Of a stretch of 64,000 nt of DNA, positions 44,789 through 54,776 are shown piece by piece. This stretch comes from Bradyrhizobium diazoefficiens. GTDB taxonomy: Bacteria > Pseudomonadota > Alphaproteobacteria > Rhizobiales > Xanthobacteraceae. The notes under the pieces are model-generated. The model was given only the letters and a program-made list of their open reading frames with translations. It had not been told where the DNA came from and made no database searches. Every line of letters starts with the position of its first letter. The stretch's first letter is position 1. The stretch covers positions 1 through 64,000 of the forward strand of contig NZ_JAFCKW010000023.1 of NCBI RefSeq assembly GCF_018129965.1. The letters are read 5' to 3'. A program made the position numbers and the translations under genes.

Positions 44789-46597
44789 ATGCGCAAGGTG
44801 CTACTGGCGACCTTTCTTGGCTCCGCGGCGGCTCTCGCCGTCGGCGGTGCGTCGGCCAATGACGCGCTTAACAAGATGTCGCAAAACCCGAAAGACTGGG
44901 TGATGCCGGCGGGCGACTATGCCAATTCCCGCTACTCCAAACTGAACCAGATCAACGCGCAGAACGTCGGCAAGCTCCAGGTCGCCTGGACCTTCTCGAC
45001 CGGCGTCCTGCGCGGCCACGAAGGCGGTCCGTTGATCGTCGGTAACATGATGTACGTCCACACGCCGTTCCCGAACAAGGTCTACGCCATTGACCTTTCA
45101 AACGAGAACAAGATCGTCTGGAAGTACGAGCCGAAGCAGGATCCGAACGTCATCCCGGTGATGTGCTGCGACACGGTCAATCGCGGCGTCGCCTATGGCG
45201 ACGGCAAGATCTTCCTGCATCAGGCCGATACGACGCTGGTCGCGCTCGATGCAAAGACCGGTCAGGTTGCATGGACCGCCAAGAATGGCGATCCCGGCAA
45301 GGGCGAGACCGGCACCTCGGCGCCGCTCGTCGTCAAGGACAAGGTGCTGATCGGCATCTCCGGCGGTGAGTTCGGCGTTCAGGCCCATATGTCCGCCTAC
45401 GACATCAAGACCGGCAAGCTGGCGTGGCGCGGATATTCTGAAGGACCGGATGATCAGATCCTGGTCGACGCGGAGAAGACGACGGCGCTCGGCAAGCCGG
45501 TCGGCAAGGACTCGAGCCTCAAGACCTGGCAGGGCGATCAGTGGAAGATCGGCGGCGGCGCGACCTGGGGCTGGATCTCCTACGACCCCGAGCTGAACCT
45601 TGTCTATTACGGGTCGGGCAATCCCTCGACCTGGAATCCGAAGCAGCGTCCCGGCGACAACAAATGGTCGATGACGATCTGGGCGCGCAACCCGGACACC
45701 GGCCAGGCCAAGTGGGTCTATCAGATGACGCCCCATGACGAATGGGACTATGACGGCGTCAACGAGATGATCCTCTCGGACCAGTCGATCAACGGCGCGC
45801 CGCGCAAGCTGCTGACGCATTTCGATCGTAACGGCCTCGGCTATACGCTCGATCGCGCCACCGGCGAATTGCTGGTCGCCGAAAAGTACGATCCGAAGGT
45901 GAACTGGACCTCCGGCGTCGACATGGACAAGAACTCGCCCACCTACGGCCGTCCTAAGGTGCTCGACGCAGCTTCGACCGACAAGGCGGGCGAGGACCAC
46001 AACGTGAAGGGCATCTGCCCGGCCGCGCTGGGCACCAAGGACGAGCAGCCGGCAGCCTACTCGCCGGACACGCAGCTGTTCTACGTTCCGACCAACCATG
46101 TCTGCATGGACTACGAGCCGTTCAAGGTGAGCTACACCGCGGGCCAGCCCTATGTGGGGGCCACGCTCTCGATGTATCCGCCGGCGGGTGAAACCAACAT
46201 GGGCAATTTCATCGCCTGGGACGGCAAGACCGGCAAGATCGTGTGGTCGAACAAGGAGCAGTTCTCGGTCTGGTCGGGTGCGCTCGCAACCGCCGGCGGC
46301 GTGGTGTTCTACGGCACGCTCGAAGGCTACCTGAAGGCAGTCGACGCCAAGACCGGCAAGGAGCTCTACAAGTTCAAGACTCCCTCCGGCATCATCGGCA
46401 ACGTCACGACCTATGAGAACGGCGGCAAGCAGTATGTCGCAGTGCTCTCGGGCGTCGGCGGCTGGGCCGGTATCGGTCTGGCGGCAGGCCTGACCGATCC
46501 GACCGCCGGTCTCGGCGCAGTCGGTGGCTACGCGGCCCTCAGCAACTACACCGCGCTCGGCGGTACGCTGACCGTGTTCTCGCTGCCGGCGAACTAG
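44789..46597 (+). CDS. xoxF: Lanthanide-dependent methanol dehydrogenase XoxF
   Basis: A 602-residue periplasmic quinoprotein with signal peptide (LLATFLGSAAALAVGGASA). Vicinal Cys126-Cys127 (VMCCDTVNRG) forms the disulphide under PQQ. Glu about 194 (SGGEFG) and Asn about 278 (GSGNPS) are metal ligands, and DEWDYDGVNEM has the catalytic Asp320 plus Asp322, the lanthanide-specific residue. Oxidises methanol to formaldehyde or formate, passing electrons to XoxG. GGAGG precedes the ATG. There is no mxaF/mxaI pair, so methanol oxidation here should need a rare earth. Confidence 0.96.
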   Translation: MRKVLLATFLGSAAALAVGGASANDALNKMSQNPKDWVMPAGDYANSRYSKLNQINAQNVGKLQVAWTFSTGVLRGHEGGPLIVGNMMYVHTPFPNKVYAIDLSNENKIVWKYEPKQDPNVIPVMCCDTVNRGVAYGDGKIFLHQADTTLVALDAKTGQVAWTAKNGDPGKGETGTSAPLVVKDKVLIGISGGEFGVQAHMSAYDIKTGKLAWRGYSEGPDDQILVDAEKTTALGKPVGKDSSLKTWQGDQWKIGGGATWGWISYDPELNLVYYGSGNPSTWNPKQRPGDNKWSMTIWARNPDTGQAKWVYQMTPHDEWDYDGVNEMILSDQSINGAPRKLLTHFDRNGLGYTLDRATGELLVAEKYDPKVNWTSGVDMDKNSPTYGRPKVLDAASTDKAGEDHNVKGICPAALGTKDEQPAAYSPDTQLFYVPTNHVCMDYEPFKVSYTAGQPYVGATLSMYPPAGETNMGNFIAWDGKTGKIVWSNKEQFSVWSGALATAGGVVFYGTLEGYLKAVDAKTGKELYKFKTPSGIIGNVTTYENGGKQYVAVLSGVGGWAGIGLAAGLTDPTAGLGAVGGYAALSNYTALGGTLTVFSLPAN

Positions 46598-46615
46598 CAC
46601 CAAGGCCGCATCATC

Positions 46616-46644
46616 CCGGCGCGTGGATCAAATCCACGCGCCGG
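46616..46644 (+). terminator. Strong hairpin between xoxF and xoxG
   Basis: CCGGCGCGTGGAT pairs perfectly with ATCCACGCGCCGG, a 13-bp stem with CAA loop, 18 bases after the xoxF stop. No U-run follows, so read-through or RNA stabilisation, giving more xoxF than xoxG message, is likelier than full termination. Confidence 0.75.
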
Positions 46645-46678
46645 CTCGTCTCCACCTGATGCCTTCGAGGACAATCTC

Positions 46679-47215
46679 TTGCGTAAAATCCGGCTTGCCG
46701 AACTCTGCCTTGCCATCGCTGCAATCATCTTCGTTGGGTCCGCAGGACTTGCACGGGCGGAAGGTCCGGGTGACCCGACCGCCGTCAAGAAGGAAGACGA
46801 CGGAAAGTGGCTCGATAAGGAAGGAAACCCGACCTACAAGATTTCAGCCGACGGCACCGTGGACTGGTTCACCTATTCCGGATATCGGCGCTATCACTCC
46901 GACTGTCACGTCTGCCATGGCCCCGACGGCATGGGATCGACCTACGCACCGGCGCTGAAGGACTCGGTCAAGGCCATGAGCTATGGCGATTTTCTCGGCG
47001 TGGTTGCTTCCGGCCGCAAGAACATCTCGACCGCGCAGGAAAATGTCATGCCGGCGTTCGGCGACAATCCGAACGTCGCCTGCTACATGGACGACCTCTA
47101 CGTCTATCTCCGCGCCCGCTCCGACGAAGCGTGGGGTCGGCAGCGTCCCGCCAAGAAGGACGAGAAGAACGAGGTCTACACCAAGGCGGAAGACGCTTGC
47201 ATGGGCCATAAATGA
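46679..47215 (+). CDS. xoxG: Cytochrome c XoxG, electron acceptor of XoxF
   Basis: A 178-residue exported cytochrome with signal peptide (LCLAIAAIIFVGSAGLARA). Haem motif CHVCH (Cys76, Cys79, His80), with a Met ligand in NVMPAFGD. The start is TTG 46679, with GAGGA before it; the ATG at 46659 is out of frame. C-terminal charged extension (KKDEKNEVYTKAED). It takes electrons from XoxF. The first gene after the strong hairpin. Confidence 0.92.
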   Translation: MRKIRLAELCLAIAAIIFVGSAGLARAEGPGDPTAVKKEDDGKWLDKEGNPTYKISADGTVDWFTYSGYRRYHSDCHVCHGPDGMGSTYAPALKDSVKAMSYGDFLGVVASGRKNISTAQENVMPAFGDNPNVACYMDDLYVYLRARSDEAWGRQRPAKKDEKNEVYTKAEDACMGHK

Positions 47216-47275
47216 ACGTTGTGAGGACTGCCAAGACTACTTGTTGCCGTCCTATGAGAATCTGAGGAGTTACCG

Positions 47276-48385
47276 ATGAAGACACGTGCCGCCGTCGCTT
47301 TCGAAGCCAAGAAGCCGCTCGAGATCGTCGAAGTCGATCTGGAAGGGCCGAAGGCCGGCGAAGTCCTGGTCGAGATCAAGGCGACGGGCATCTGCCACAC
47401 CGACGCCTACACGCTCGACGGCTTCGACAGCGAGGGAATCTTTCCGTCCATCCTCGGCCATGAGGGCGCCGGCATCATCCGCGAGATCGGCCCGGGGGTG
47501 ACCTCCGTGAAGCCGGGCGACCACGTCATCCCGCTCTACACGCCGGAATGCCGGCAGTGCAAAAGCTGCCTGAGCCAGAAGACCAATCTCTGCACCGCGA
47601 TCCGCGCGACGCAGGGCAAGGGCGTGATGCCCGACGGCACCAGCCGCTTCTCCTACAAGGGCAAGCCGGTCTACCACTACATGGGCTGCTCCACCTTCTC
47701 GAACTTCACTGTTCTGCCGGAGATCGCGGTCGCCAAGATCCGCGAGGACGCGCCGTTCGACAAGAGCTGCTACATCGGCTGCGGCGTCACCACCGGTGTC
47801 GGCGCCGTGGTCAACACCGCCAAGGTCGAGCCCGGCGCCAACGTGGTCGTGTTCGGCCTCGGCGGTATCGGCCTCAACGTGATCCAGGGCGCCAAGATGG
47901 CCGGCGCCGACAAGATCATCGGCGTCGACATCAACGACGCCAAGGAGGATTGGGGCCGCCGGTTCGGCATGACCGACTTCGTCAATCCCAAGAAGATCAC
48001 CGGCGACATTGTCCCGCATCTCGTCGCCCTCACCGACGGCGGCGCCGATTACACCTTCGACTGCACCGGCAACACCACCGTGATGCGGCAGGCGCTGGAA
48101 GCCTGCCATCGCGGCTGGGGCACGTCGATCATCATCGGCGTGGCCGAATCCGGCAAGGAGATCGCCACCCGCCCGTTCCAGCTCGTCACCGGGCGCAACT
48201 GGCGCGGCACCGCCTTCGGCGGCGCGCGCGGCCGGACCGACGTGCCGAAGATCGTCGACTGGTACATGAACGGAAAGATCCAGATCGATCCGATGATCAC
48301 CCATGTGCTCAAGCTCGAAGAGATCAACAAGGGCTTCGACCTCATGCACGAGGGCAAATCCATTCGTTCCGTCGTCGTCTACTAG
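47276..48385 (+). CDS. flhA: S-(hydroxymethyl)glutathione dehydrogenase (class III alcohol dehydrogenase)
   Basis: A 369-residue zinc enzyme: catalytic zinc ligands Cys40 (GICHTD) and His62 (GHEGAG), structural zinc Cys92, 95, 98 and 106 (ECRQCKSCLSQKTNLC), and NAD fold GLGGIGLNVIQGAKMAGADK. It oxidises the formaldehyde-glutathione adduct to S-formylglutathione with NAD. It lies in the xoxF-xoxG-gfa set, with fghA at 23714 doing the following step. The symbol here is the Paracoccus/Bradyrhizobium name (not the flagellar gene). Confidence 0.95.
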   Translation: MKTRAAVAFEAKKPLEIVEVDLEGPKAGEVLVEIKATGICHTDAYTLDGFDSEGIFPSILGHEGAGIIREIGPGVTSVKPGDHVIPLYTPECRQCKSCLSQKTNLCTAIRATQGKGVMPDGTSRFSYKGKPVYHYMGCSTFSNFTVLPEIAVAKIREDAPFDKSCYIGCGVTTGVGAVVNTAKVEPGANVVVFGLGGIGLNVIQGAKMAGADKIIGVDINDAKEDWGRRFGMTDFVNPKKITGDIVPHLVALTDGGADYTFDCTGNTTVMRQALEACHRGWGTSIIIGVAESGKEIATRPFQLVTGRNWRGTAFGGARGRTDVPKIVDWYMNGKIQIDPMITHVLKLEEINKGFDLMHEGKSIRSVVVY

Positions 48386-48418
48386 CTCGAAAGCATCACC
48401 CCCAAGGAGGATCGTCCC

Positions 48419-48982
48419 ATGACTGTTGCACTCCACCCCTCGATCGACAGCGGCCTGAAACAAGGCACCGGCCATTTCACCGGCGGCACCCTCGCCTGCA
48501 AATGCAAGGACCATCAGGTCAAGGTCGGTATCAAGGGCGACGTGGCCCACAACCACGCCTGCGGCTGCACCAAGTGCTGGAAGCCGCAGGGTGCGACATT
48601 CTCCGTCGTCGCCGTCGTACCGCGCCAGAACGTCATCGTGCTCGAGAACGGCGACAAGCTTGAGATCGTCGATGCATCGGCAGCGATCCAGCGTCACGCC
48701 TGCAAGGCCTGCGGCACGCACATGTACGGCCGTATCGAGAACAAGAACCATCCGTTCTACGGCCTCGACTTCATCCATCCCGAATTGTTCCAGGAACAGG
48801 GATCGCAGGCGCCGCAGTTCGCCGCCTTCGTCTCCTCCGTGATCGAATCGGGCGTGAAGCCGGAGCAGATGGCCGGCATCCGCACGCGGCTGAAGGAAAT
48901 CGGGCTCGAGCCCTATGACTGCCTGTCGCCGGTGCTGATGGATGCGATCGCAACCCACGTCGCGAAAGCCAAAGCCGCGTAA
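48419..48982 (+). CDS. gfa: S-(hydroxymethyl)glutathione synthase (Gfa)
   Basis: A 187-residue enzyme that speeds the addition of formaldehyde to glutathione. The zinc-binding Cys motifs are TLACKCKDHQ, CGCTKCWKP and HACKACGTHM, all conserved. AAGGAGG precedes ATG 48419. Completes the first step before FlhA. The gene follows flhA by 33 bases, so one transcript is likely. Confidence 0.95.
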   Translation: MTVALHPSIDSGLKQGTGHFTGGTLACKCKDHQVKVGIKGDVAHNHACGCTKCWKPQGATFSVVAVVPRQNVIVLENGDKLEIVDASAAIQRHACKACGTHMYGRIENKNHPFYGLDFIHPELFQEQGSQAPQFAAFVSSVIESGVKPEQMAGIRTRLKEIGLEPYDCLSPVLMDAIATHVAKAKAA

Positions 48983-49609
48983 CGACCGCGGCCTGAACAA
49001 GGCCGCCCCAGACTTCCCGTCCCGTCCGCTCGCTGATAGCGAGCCGGACGGGGTGAGGCTCCGAGACGATCGCGGCGATGCCGCCTCCTCTGCACTCTGC
49101 GTATGAGGGCCTTGGTTCCTCAGTCCTGGTCTCTGAATGACTGCGCAGTGCCGCCAGCTTCCCGGTTGAAGCCCGCGACTTGCGTTTCTCCCTCCCTCGA
49201 CTGAGGCCTACTGCTTCGTCCGCGCAGTCATTCTGCCGGACGAAGCTTTTTTCCGGATCGACTCATTTCGCAGACGCCCGTGCAATCCGCACGCGCGCGG
49301 TGACGCCGCGCCCTGCTTTTGACAAACCTGCGTTGCAATCTTTTCCCCTCAACACCCGGCTGTGAAGGTCGGACCGGTGCAATCTCTGTTAGGATCGCGT
49401 CGTCACGATGCCGCGCGACGTTCTATCAAGCAAGAACAGCACGGGGAGGTATCGAGCACATCCGGACATCACGATTCGCAATCCTGCCCCTGCCGGGAAC
49501 TGCCCGCGCGGGACATCGGGCCGGACTGCGGCAACGACGCAACGGGAATTGCGCCGAGGGATATCGGCCATGTCAGAATCAGCAAGCTTATGAAGAGCGA
49601 GGAACGAGC
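48983..49609. other. Long gap between gfa and the molybdenum hydroxylase genes
   Basis: About 627 bases with no supported gene. It starts with a short hairpin GCGGCC/GGCCGC (48988-49006) and a larger hairpin (49021-49052). The rest shows no clear repeat, RNA gene or ORF with a ribosome site. It must contain the promoter of the genes at 49610. Confidence 0.5.
49021..49052 (+). terminator. Hairpin after gfa
   Basis: CCCGTCCG-CTCGC pairs with GCGAG-C-CGGACGGG across TGATA with a single bulged base. A smaller hairpin lies just before it. Together they likely end the xoxF-gfa transcript, although no U-run follows. Confidence 0.6.
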
Positions 49610-50062
<453 letters not shown>

Positions 50063-50063
50063 C

Positions 50064-52376
50064 ATGAATTTCATCGACAAACCGGCGAAGCTTCGCGGCT
50101 TCGAGAAGCACATCAAGGTCGAGAAGGTCTCGCGCCGCAACATCCTGAAGGGGCTCGGGATCACCGGCGGATTCGTACTCGCCGCGCCTGTGATGTCGCG
50201 CCAGGCCTTTGCCTACGAGACCGGCGCCGGCAAGATGCCGCACGGCGTCGTGGTCTATCCGCGCGTGTTCGTCGCGGTCGCGCCTGACGGCACCGTCACC
50301 ATCCTCGCCCACCGCTCCGAGATGGGCACCGGGGTGCGCACCAGCCTGCCGCTGATCGTGGCCGAGGAGATGGAAGCCGACTGGTCGAAGGTCAAGGTGC
50401 AGCAGGCCCATGGCGACGAGGTCATGTTCGGCAACCAGGACACCGACGGTTCGCGCAGCACGCGTCATTACCTGATCCCGATGCGCCAGATCGGCGCCTC
50501 CGCCCGCACCATGCTGGAGCAGGCCGCAGCCAAGCGCTGGAACGTGCCGGCGACCGAGGTGAAGGCCGTCAATCACGAGGTCGTCCATAGCGCCAGCGGG
50601 CGCAAGCTCGGCTTCGGCGAACTCGCGGCCGATGCCGCCAGGGAATCGGTGCCAAGCATCGAAGGCCTCAAGCTGAAGGACCCGAAAGACTTCCGTTATC
50701 TCGGCAAGGGCCAGGTCGGCATCGTCGATCTCCACGACATCACCACCGGCAAGGCGCGCTACGGCGCCGACGTGCGGCTGCCGGGAATGAAGTATGCGGT
50801 GATCGCCCGTCCGCCCGTGACCGGCGGCAAGCTGGTCTCGTTCGATGCCGATGCGGCACTGAAGATTCCCGGCGTCGAAAAAGTGATGCAGGTGCGCGGC
50901 TGGCCGTGGCCGTCGAAGTTCCAGCCGCTCGGCGGCGTCGCCGTGATCGCACGCAACACCGGCGCGGCGATCAAGGGCCGTGATGCGCTGAAGCTCACCT
51001 GGGACGACGGCGCCAACGGCAAATACGACTCGGTCGCCTATCGCAAGGAGCTCGAGGAAGCCTCGCGCAAGCCCGGCCTCGTCGTCCGCGCCGAGGGCGA
51101 TGCGGACGCGGCGCTAAAGGGCGCCGACAAGGTCGTCGTCGGCGAATATTACCTGCCGCATCTCGCCCATGTCAGCATGGAGCCGCCGGTGGCGGTCGCC
51201 GACGTCAAGGGCGACAGGTGCGAGATCTGGGCGCCGGTACAAAGCCCCGGCGGCACCCGCGAGGACGTCGCCAAGACGCTCGGCATTCCCGAGGGCAATG
51301 TCACCGTCAACGTGACGCTGCTCGGCGGTGGTTTCGGCCGCAAGTCCAAATGCGACTTCGCGCTCGAGGCCGCGCTGCTGTCGAAGGAGCTTGGTACGCC
51401 CGTGAAGGTGCAGTGGACTCGTGAGGACGATATCCACCACGACTTCCTGCATACGGTTTCGGTGGAACGGATCGAGGCGGGGCTCGACAAGAGCGGCAAG
51501 GTGATCGCCTGGCGTCACCGCAGCGTAGCGCCCACCATCGCCTCGACGTTTGCAGCAGGCGCCAAGCACGCGGCGCCGTTCGAGCTCGGCATGGGCCTCG
51601 TCGACATGCCGTTCGAAATCGCCCATATCTCCTGCGAGAATCCGGAAGCCGCGGCGTTCACCCGTATCGGCTGGTTCCGTTCGGTCTCGAACATCCCGCG
51701 CGCCTTCGCAGTGCAGTCGATGGTCGGCGAGATCGCGGCTGCGACCGGCCGCGACCAGAAGGAAACGCTGCTCGAACTGATCGGCAGTCCGCGCATCGTC
51801 AAGCCGGCCGTCAAGGACATGTGGAACTACGGCGAGCCCACCGACAGCTACCCGATCGACACTGCGCGCCTGCGCAAGGTGGTCGAGCTGGTCGCCGAGA
51901 AGGGCGAATGGGGCCGCCAGGTGCCGAAGGGCCACGGCCTCGGCATCGCGGTGCACCGCAGCTTCGTCAGCTACATCGCGACCATCGTCGAGGTGGCCGT
52001 CGACGACAAGGGCAAGCTGGGTGTGCCGCGGGTCGATACCGCGATCTCCTGCGGCACCTATGTCAACCCCGAGCGCATCGCCTCTCAGATCGAGGGCGCG
52101 GCGATCATGGGGCTGAGCCTCGCCAAATACGGCGCGGTCACCTTCAAGGACGGCAAGGTGGAGCAGAAGAACTTTGACGACTTCCCGGTCGTCAGGATCG
52201 ACGAATCTCCTGTCGTGACCAACGTCTACATCGTTCCGCCCGGGCCCGACACGCCGCCGAGCGGCGTCGGCGAGCCCGGCGTGCCGCCCTTCGCACCCGC
52301 CTTGATGAACGCGATCTTCGCTGCGACTGGAAAACGCATTCGCAGTCTTCCGCTCGGCAAGCAATTGGAGGCGTAA
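50064..52376 (+). CDS. Molybdopterin large subunit, IorB-like, Tat-exported
   Basis: A 770-residue xanthine oxidase-type subunit. The twin-arginine signal is SRRNILKGLGITGGFVLAAP, which would also carry the small subunit. The molybdenum-site features include GGGFGRKSKCDF and the catalytic Glu in GVGEPGVPPFAPA. Such enzymes oxidise aldehydes or N-heterocycles in the periplasm, commonly with a cytochrome as acceptor; no cytochrome subunit gene is adjacent. An aldehyde role would fit the alcohol dehydrogenases nearby, but the substrate is inferred. Confidence 0.9.
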   Translation: MNFIDKPAKLRGFEKHIKVEKVSRRNILKGLGITGGFVLAAPVMSRQAFAYETGAGKMPHGVVVYPRVFVAVAPDGTVTILAHRSEMGTGVRTSLPLIVAEEMEADWSKVKVQQAHGDEVMFGNQDTDGSRSTRHYLIPMRQIGASARTMLEQAAAKRWNVPATEVKAVNHEVVHSASGRKLGFGELAADAARESVPSIEGLKLKDPKDFRYLGKGQVGIVDLHDITTGKARYGADVRLPGMKYAVIARPPVTGGKLVSFDADAALKIPGVEKVMQVRGWPWPSKFQPLGGVAVIARNTGAAIKGRDALKLTWDDGANGKYDSVAYRKELEEASRKPGLVVRAEGDADAALKGADKVVVGEYYLPHLAHVSMEPPVAVADVKGDRCEIWAPVQSPGGTREDVAKTLGIPEGNVTVNVTLLGGGFGRKSKCDFALEAALLSKELGTPVKVQWTREDDIHHDFLHTVSVERIEAGLDKSGKVIAWRHRSVAPTIASTFAAGAKHAAPFELGMGLVDMPFEIAHISCENPEAAAFTRIGWFRSVSNIPRAFAVQSMVGEIAAATGRDQKETLLELIGSPRIVKPAVKDMWNYGEPTDSYPIDTARLRKVVELVAEKGEWGRQVPKGHGLGIAVHRSFVSYIATIVEVAVDDKGKLGVPRVDTAISCGTYVNPERIASQIEGAAIMGLSLAKYGAVTFKDGKVEQKNFDDFPVVRIDESPVVTNVYIVPPGPDTPPSGVGEPGVPPFAPALMNAIFAATGKRIRSLPLGKQLEA

Positions 52377-52429
52377 GGGAACATAAAGCGGCTCCGCGCC
52401 GTTTCCATCGATCTGACAGGAGCAGATCG

Positions 52430-52690
52430 ATGACCAACATCCCAAAGGCGCTCGCAGTCTCGTTGCTGTCGGGCGCCTTTTTCATGACAACCGCCGGCGC
52501 GTTCGCCCAGAGCAGCACGACGCCGCCGACCACGGCCACGCGCCCCACCGCGCCGGACCAGAACTCGCTTCCCAACGCCAGCGCCCCGCCCGCCTCGACC
52601 AGCCAGACCACCGGGCAGACCAGCACCGATCCGAAGATTCAGGAGATGAATCAGAAGGAGAAGGACAAGGTGGATCGCCAGGGGAAATAG
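52430..52690 (+). CDS. Small exported Pro/Ser/Thr-rich protein
   Basis: An 86-residue protein: signal peptide (LLSGAFFMTTAGAFAQ), a low-complexity stretch of Pro, Thr, Ser and Ala, then a charged end (KIQEMNQKEKDKVDRQGK). CAGGAGCAG precedes the ATG. Function unknown; likely a flexible periplasmic peptide. Confidence 0.65.
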   Translation: MTNIPKALAVSLLSGAFFMTTAGAFAQSSTTPPTTATRPTAPDQNSLPNASAPPASTSQTTGQTSTDPKIQEMNQKEKDKVDRQGK

Positions 52691-52724
52691 TCGGCTGGTG
52701 TCTTGCCCGCAAAGCTCCACGCGC

Positions 52725-52809
52725 CGTCATGGCCGGGCTGTCCCGGCCATCCACGGCCTTCGCCGCGGCGCGAAGAAGGTGGATGCCCGGGACAAGCCCG
52801 GGCATGACG
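52725..52809. repeat. Dispersed palindromic repeat (CGTCATGGCCGGG family)
   Basis: Similar to 37417-37502: starts CGTCATGGCCGGGCTGTCCC, ends GGACAAGCCCGGGCATGACG, with GGCCATCCACG-type inner arms. It lies between a plus-strand end (52690) and a minus-strand end (52919), convergent genes. Confidence 0.9.
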
Positions 52810-52918
52810 AGGTCGTGGCGCGGGCGGCAATCCATTTCACACACAAAAATGCGGCGAGCGTCACCGCTCGCCGCACGGCCCCCTCATCGCTCCGCTGTCT
52901 TCGATCCGCCCGCGGAGC

Positions 52919-54646
52919 TCATTTCTTAAGTGCGAACACCCAGACGACGCCGCCTTGCGGCACATTGGCTTCGATGCCGATATTGTTCGTCACCAGCGCA
53001 TCCTGGATGCGCTGCGCGTCGACGCCCCAGCCCGACTGGATCGCGATGTATTGGGTGCCGTCGATCTCGTAGGACACCGGCATGCCCATGATGCCGGAAT
53101 TGGTCTTCTGCTCCCACAATAATTCGCCGGTCTTGGCGTGGAAGGCGCGGAAGTTGCGGTCGTTGGTGCCGCCGACGAAGACGAGGTCGCCCGCCGTCGC
53201 CGTCACCGAGCCGAACAATTGCGACTTCGGGAAGTTGTGCTGCCACACCTTCTTGCCGGTGGCGGGATCCCAGGCCTGGAGCTCGCCGAAATGATCGGCG
53301 CCGGGCTTTGTCTTCAGGCCGATATCCTCCGGCTTGGTGCCGAGCCAGAGCTCGCCCGCCTTCAGCGGAACCTTCTCGCCGGTGAAGCCGCCGCAGAAAT
53401 TCTCGTTGGCGGGCACATAGACGAGGCCCGTTTTCTGGCTGTAGGCCGCCGACGGCCAGTCCTTGCCGCCCCACAGTGACGGACAGAACTCGACACGCTT
53501 GCCGATGACCGGCTTGTGCGCGGGATCGACGATCGGCTTGCCGGTCTCGGCATCGATACCCTTCCACACGTCGGTTGCGACGAACGGCCAGCCGGCAACG
53601 TAATTGATCCTGGTCTGGGTGCGCTCGAGCACCCAGAAGATCGCGTCGCGGCCGGGATGCACCAGGCTCTTGATGGTGCGGCCATCGCGTTGCAGATCGA
53701 TCAGCATGGGCGCGTCGACCTCGTCCCAGTCCCAGGAATCGTTCTGGTGATACTGGTGGTAGGTCTTGATCTTGCCGGTGCCGGGATCGAGCGCGAGCAC
53801 CGAAGACGTATAGAGATTGTCGCCGGGATGGGTCTCGCCGGGCCATGGCGCCGCATTGCCGACGCCCCAATAGATCGTCTTGGTGTCCTTGTCGTAATTG
53901 CCGGTCATCCAGCCGGACCCACCGCCGGTCTTCCAGTCGTCACCTTGCCAGGTGTCGTGACCGGGTTCTCCTTCGCCGGGAATGGTGAAGGTCCGCCACA
54001 GCTCCTTGCCGTCCTTGGCGTCGAAGGCGGCGACGTAGCCACGCACGCCGAGTTCGCCGCCGGAGCCGCCGACGATGACCTTGCCCTCGACGATCAGCGG
54101 CATCAGGGTCATGTACTGACCCTTCCTGTAGTCCTGCACCTTGGTGTCCCACACCACCTTGCCGGTCTTGGCATCGAGCGCGACGACGTGGTCGTCCGTG
54201 GTGGCCAGATAGAGCTTGTCCTCCCACAGGCCGACGCCGCGATTGGTCGGGTGAAGCTGGAACAGGTCGTCGGGAAGCTGCCGCTTGTAGCGCCAGTATT
54301 CATCGCCGGTCCTGGCGTCGATCGCGATCACCTGTCCCATCGGCGTCGTCACGAACATCACGCCGTTGTTGACGATCGGCGGCGCCTCGTGGCCCTCGAC
54401 CACGCCGGTGGCGAAGGTCCAGACTGGCGTGAGATTCTTCACGTTCGAGGCATTGATCTGGTCGAGCGGGCTGTAACCCTGCCCGTCATAAGTGCGCCGA
54501 TAGAGCATCCAGTTGGCGGGTTCCGGATTTTCCAGGCGCTGCTGGGTCACCGGGGAATAGTTCTCGATAGGGCCTGCGACTGCGGCGGTCGAGACGAGGC
54601 ATGTGAAGGCGACGAAACCGGACAGGTACCACTGCGTCTTGGTCAT
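52919..54646 (-). CDS. PQQ-dependent dehydrogenase, lanthanide-type without the Cys-Cys pair
   Basis: A 575-residue exported quinoprotein: signal GFVAFTCLVSTAAVAG. Propeller motifs such as VVALDAKTGKVVWDT recur. The metal loop is SGGELG, and the active-site segment SWDWDEVDAPM has Asp306 and Asp308 (Asp-X-Asp), a lanthanide signature. Where XoxF has Cys-Cys, this protein has His-Pro-Thr-Asn (LHPTNRG), so the vicinal disulphide is missing. It is a different clade from the other two. Next gene upstream is a Rieske protein. Substrate unknown. Confidence 0.87.
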   Translation of the reverse strand: MTKTQWYLSGFVAFTCLVSTAAVAGPIENYSPVTQQRLENPEPANWMLYRRTYDGQGYSPLDQINASNVKNLTPVWTFATGVVEGHEAPPIVNNGVMFVTTPMGQVIAIDARTGDEYWRYKRQLPDDLFQLHPTNRGVGLWEDKLYLATTDDHVVALDAKTGKVVWDTKVQDYRKGQYMTLMPLIVEGKVIVGGSGGELGVRGYVAAFDAKDGKELWRTFTIPGEGEPGHDTWQGDDWKTGGGSGWMTGNYDKDTKTIYWGVGNAAPWPGETHPGDNLYTSSVLALDPGTGKIKTYHQYHQNDSWDWDEVDAPMLIDLQRDGRTIKSLVHPGRDAIFWVLERTQTRINYVAGWPFVATDVWKGIDAETGKPIVDPAHKPVIGKRVEFCPSLWGGKDWPSAAYSQKTGLVYVPANENFCGGFTGEKVPLKAGELWLGTKPEDIGLKTKPGADHFGELQAWDPATGKKVWQHNFPKSQLFGSVTATAGDLVFVGGTNDRNFRAFHAKTGELLWEQKTNSGIMGMPVSYEIDGTQYIAIQSGWGVDAQRIQDALVTNNIGIEANVPQGGVVWVFALKK

Positions 54647-54776
54647 GGACGTTCCCCTTTTTCATCCGTTGGAATTCATGTTTTGAATTGTTGTTTTGAA
54701 TTCGTGTCGTTCCTCCCGTCGTCCGCCCCGCGGCGGACGCGGCATCTCGCGACGCGGGCATAGCCCGCAGTGACCG

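Noticed and set aside
44565..44903. Plus-strand frame overlapping the xoxF start
   Set aside because: It runs in a different phase across the xoxF signal peptide and lacks a conserved pattern.
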